Assembly: GCF_004912275.1 (NCBI RefSeq)
Contig: NZ_STGY01000055.1
Location: 36,145 to 100,144, forward strand
Source of the DNA: Glycomyces buryatensis
Lineage (GTDB): Bacteria; Actinomycetota; Actinomycetes; Mycobacteriales; Micromonosporaceae
Length of the DNA stretch: 64,000 nucleotides
Direction of reading: 5' to 3'
The notes under the pieces are model-generated. The model searched no databases and was not told where the DNA came from. It saw nothing but the letters and a program-made list of their open reading frames with translations. The position numbers were made by a program, and so were the translations under genes. This document shows, piece after piece, positions 63,923 through 64,000 of the stretch. How positions within the stretch are numbered: position 1 is the stretch's first letter; each line of letters starts with the position of its first letter.

Positions 63923-64000
63923 CCTCTTGGTATCGACACGCCAGGGTTCAGACGGATCAGCGACAGACGGGGTCCGCTTGACTCGGTGGCGGTCTGCTGG

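Noticed and set aside
1..64000. CRISPR arrays, prophage, rRNA or tRNA genes
   Set aside because: No regularly spaced repeats, no phage structural genes and no tRNA or rRNA signatures were seen; the holin-like gene at 62.8 kb belongs to a chromosomal family.

Overview
The window is a high-GC actinobacterial chromosome segment with frequent GTG starts and ATGA/GTGA gene overlaps. The order menG, then a menaquinone reductase followed by nuoA-N, then a polyprenyl diphosphate synthase is the arrangement known from Streptomyces and related mycelial actinomycetes. I lean towards the Glycomycetaceae/Micromonosporaceae side, but this is an inference and no rRNA or tRNA is present to settle it.

Region 1 (1-22.6 kb) is accessory. 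It holds an orphan N6 DNA methylase with its own helix-turn-helix, two related lipoproteins, a Ser/Thr kinase coupled to a membrane helix-hairpin-helix protein, and a 717-residue protein with two separate DnaJ-like zinc modules flanked by SUKH-type genes. Two clusters of type VII (ESX)-like substrates follow. The first (9.9-12.5 kb) is a PPE/WXG-like protein, a lipoprotein and an EspC-like protein. The second (16.8-20.2 kb) is a tight seven-gene operon: YbaB-like, EspC-like, WXG100 carrier, CdiA-type tRNase toxin, then three immunity-like genes. No ESX core gene (EccB/C/D/E, MycP) is in the window, so the exporter must lie elsewhere. Between the clusters are a narI remnant and an LRR protein. 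A secreted HAF-repeat protein, a DUF4272 gene and an orphan TnpB element close the region.

Region 2 (24-32.5 kb) is mixed metabolism: adenosine deaminase, an amidohydrolase, menG behind a structured leader, a lipoprotein carbonic anhydrase, a vapBC pair bracketed by duplicated terminator repeats, a LigB-type dioxygenase divergent from its probable MarR regulator, and wrbA.

Region 3 (32.8-49.9 kb) is a respiratory operon: menaquinone reductase (menJ-like) and all fourteen complex I genes, nuoA to nuoN, behind a perfect Rex-type operator and ending in a 26-bp hairpin. MenG, MenJ and the polyprenyl synthase at 54 kb would make or modify menaquinone, the electron acceptor of this complex I.

Region 4 (50-64 kb) holds a drug-efflux MFS gene with a one-base frameshift next to its TetR regulator, a Uma2 protein, the polyprenyl synthase, a second MFS transporter, an IclR-betB-betA-betT choline-to-betaine cluster, a small holin-like membrane protein, and a yefM-yoeB toxin-antitoxin pair with a recognisable operator. 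No CRISPR array, rRNA or tRNA was found.
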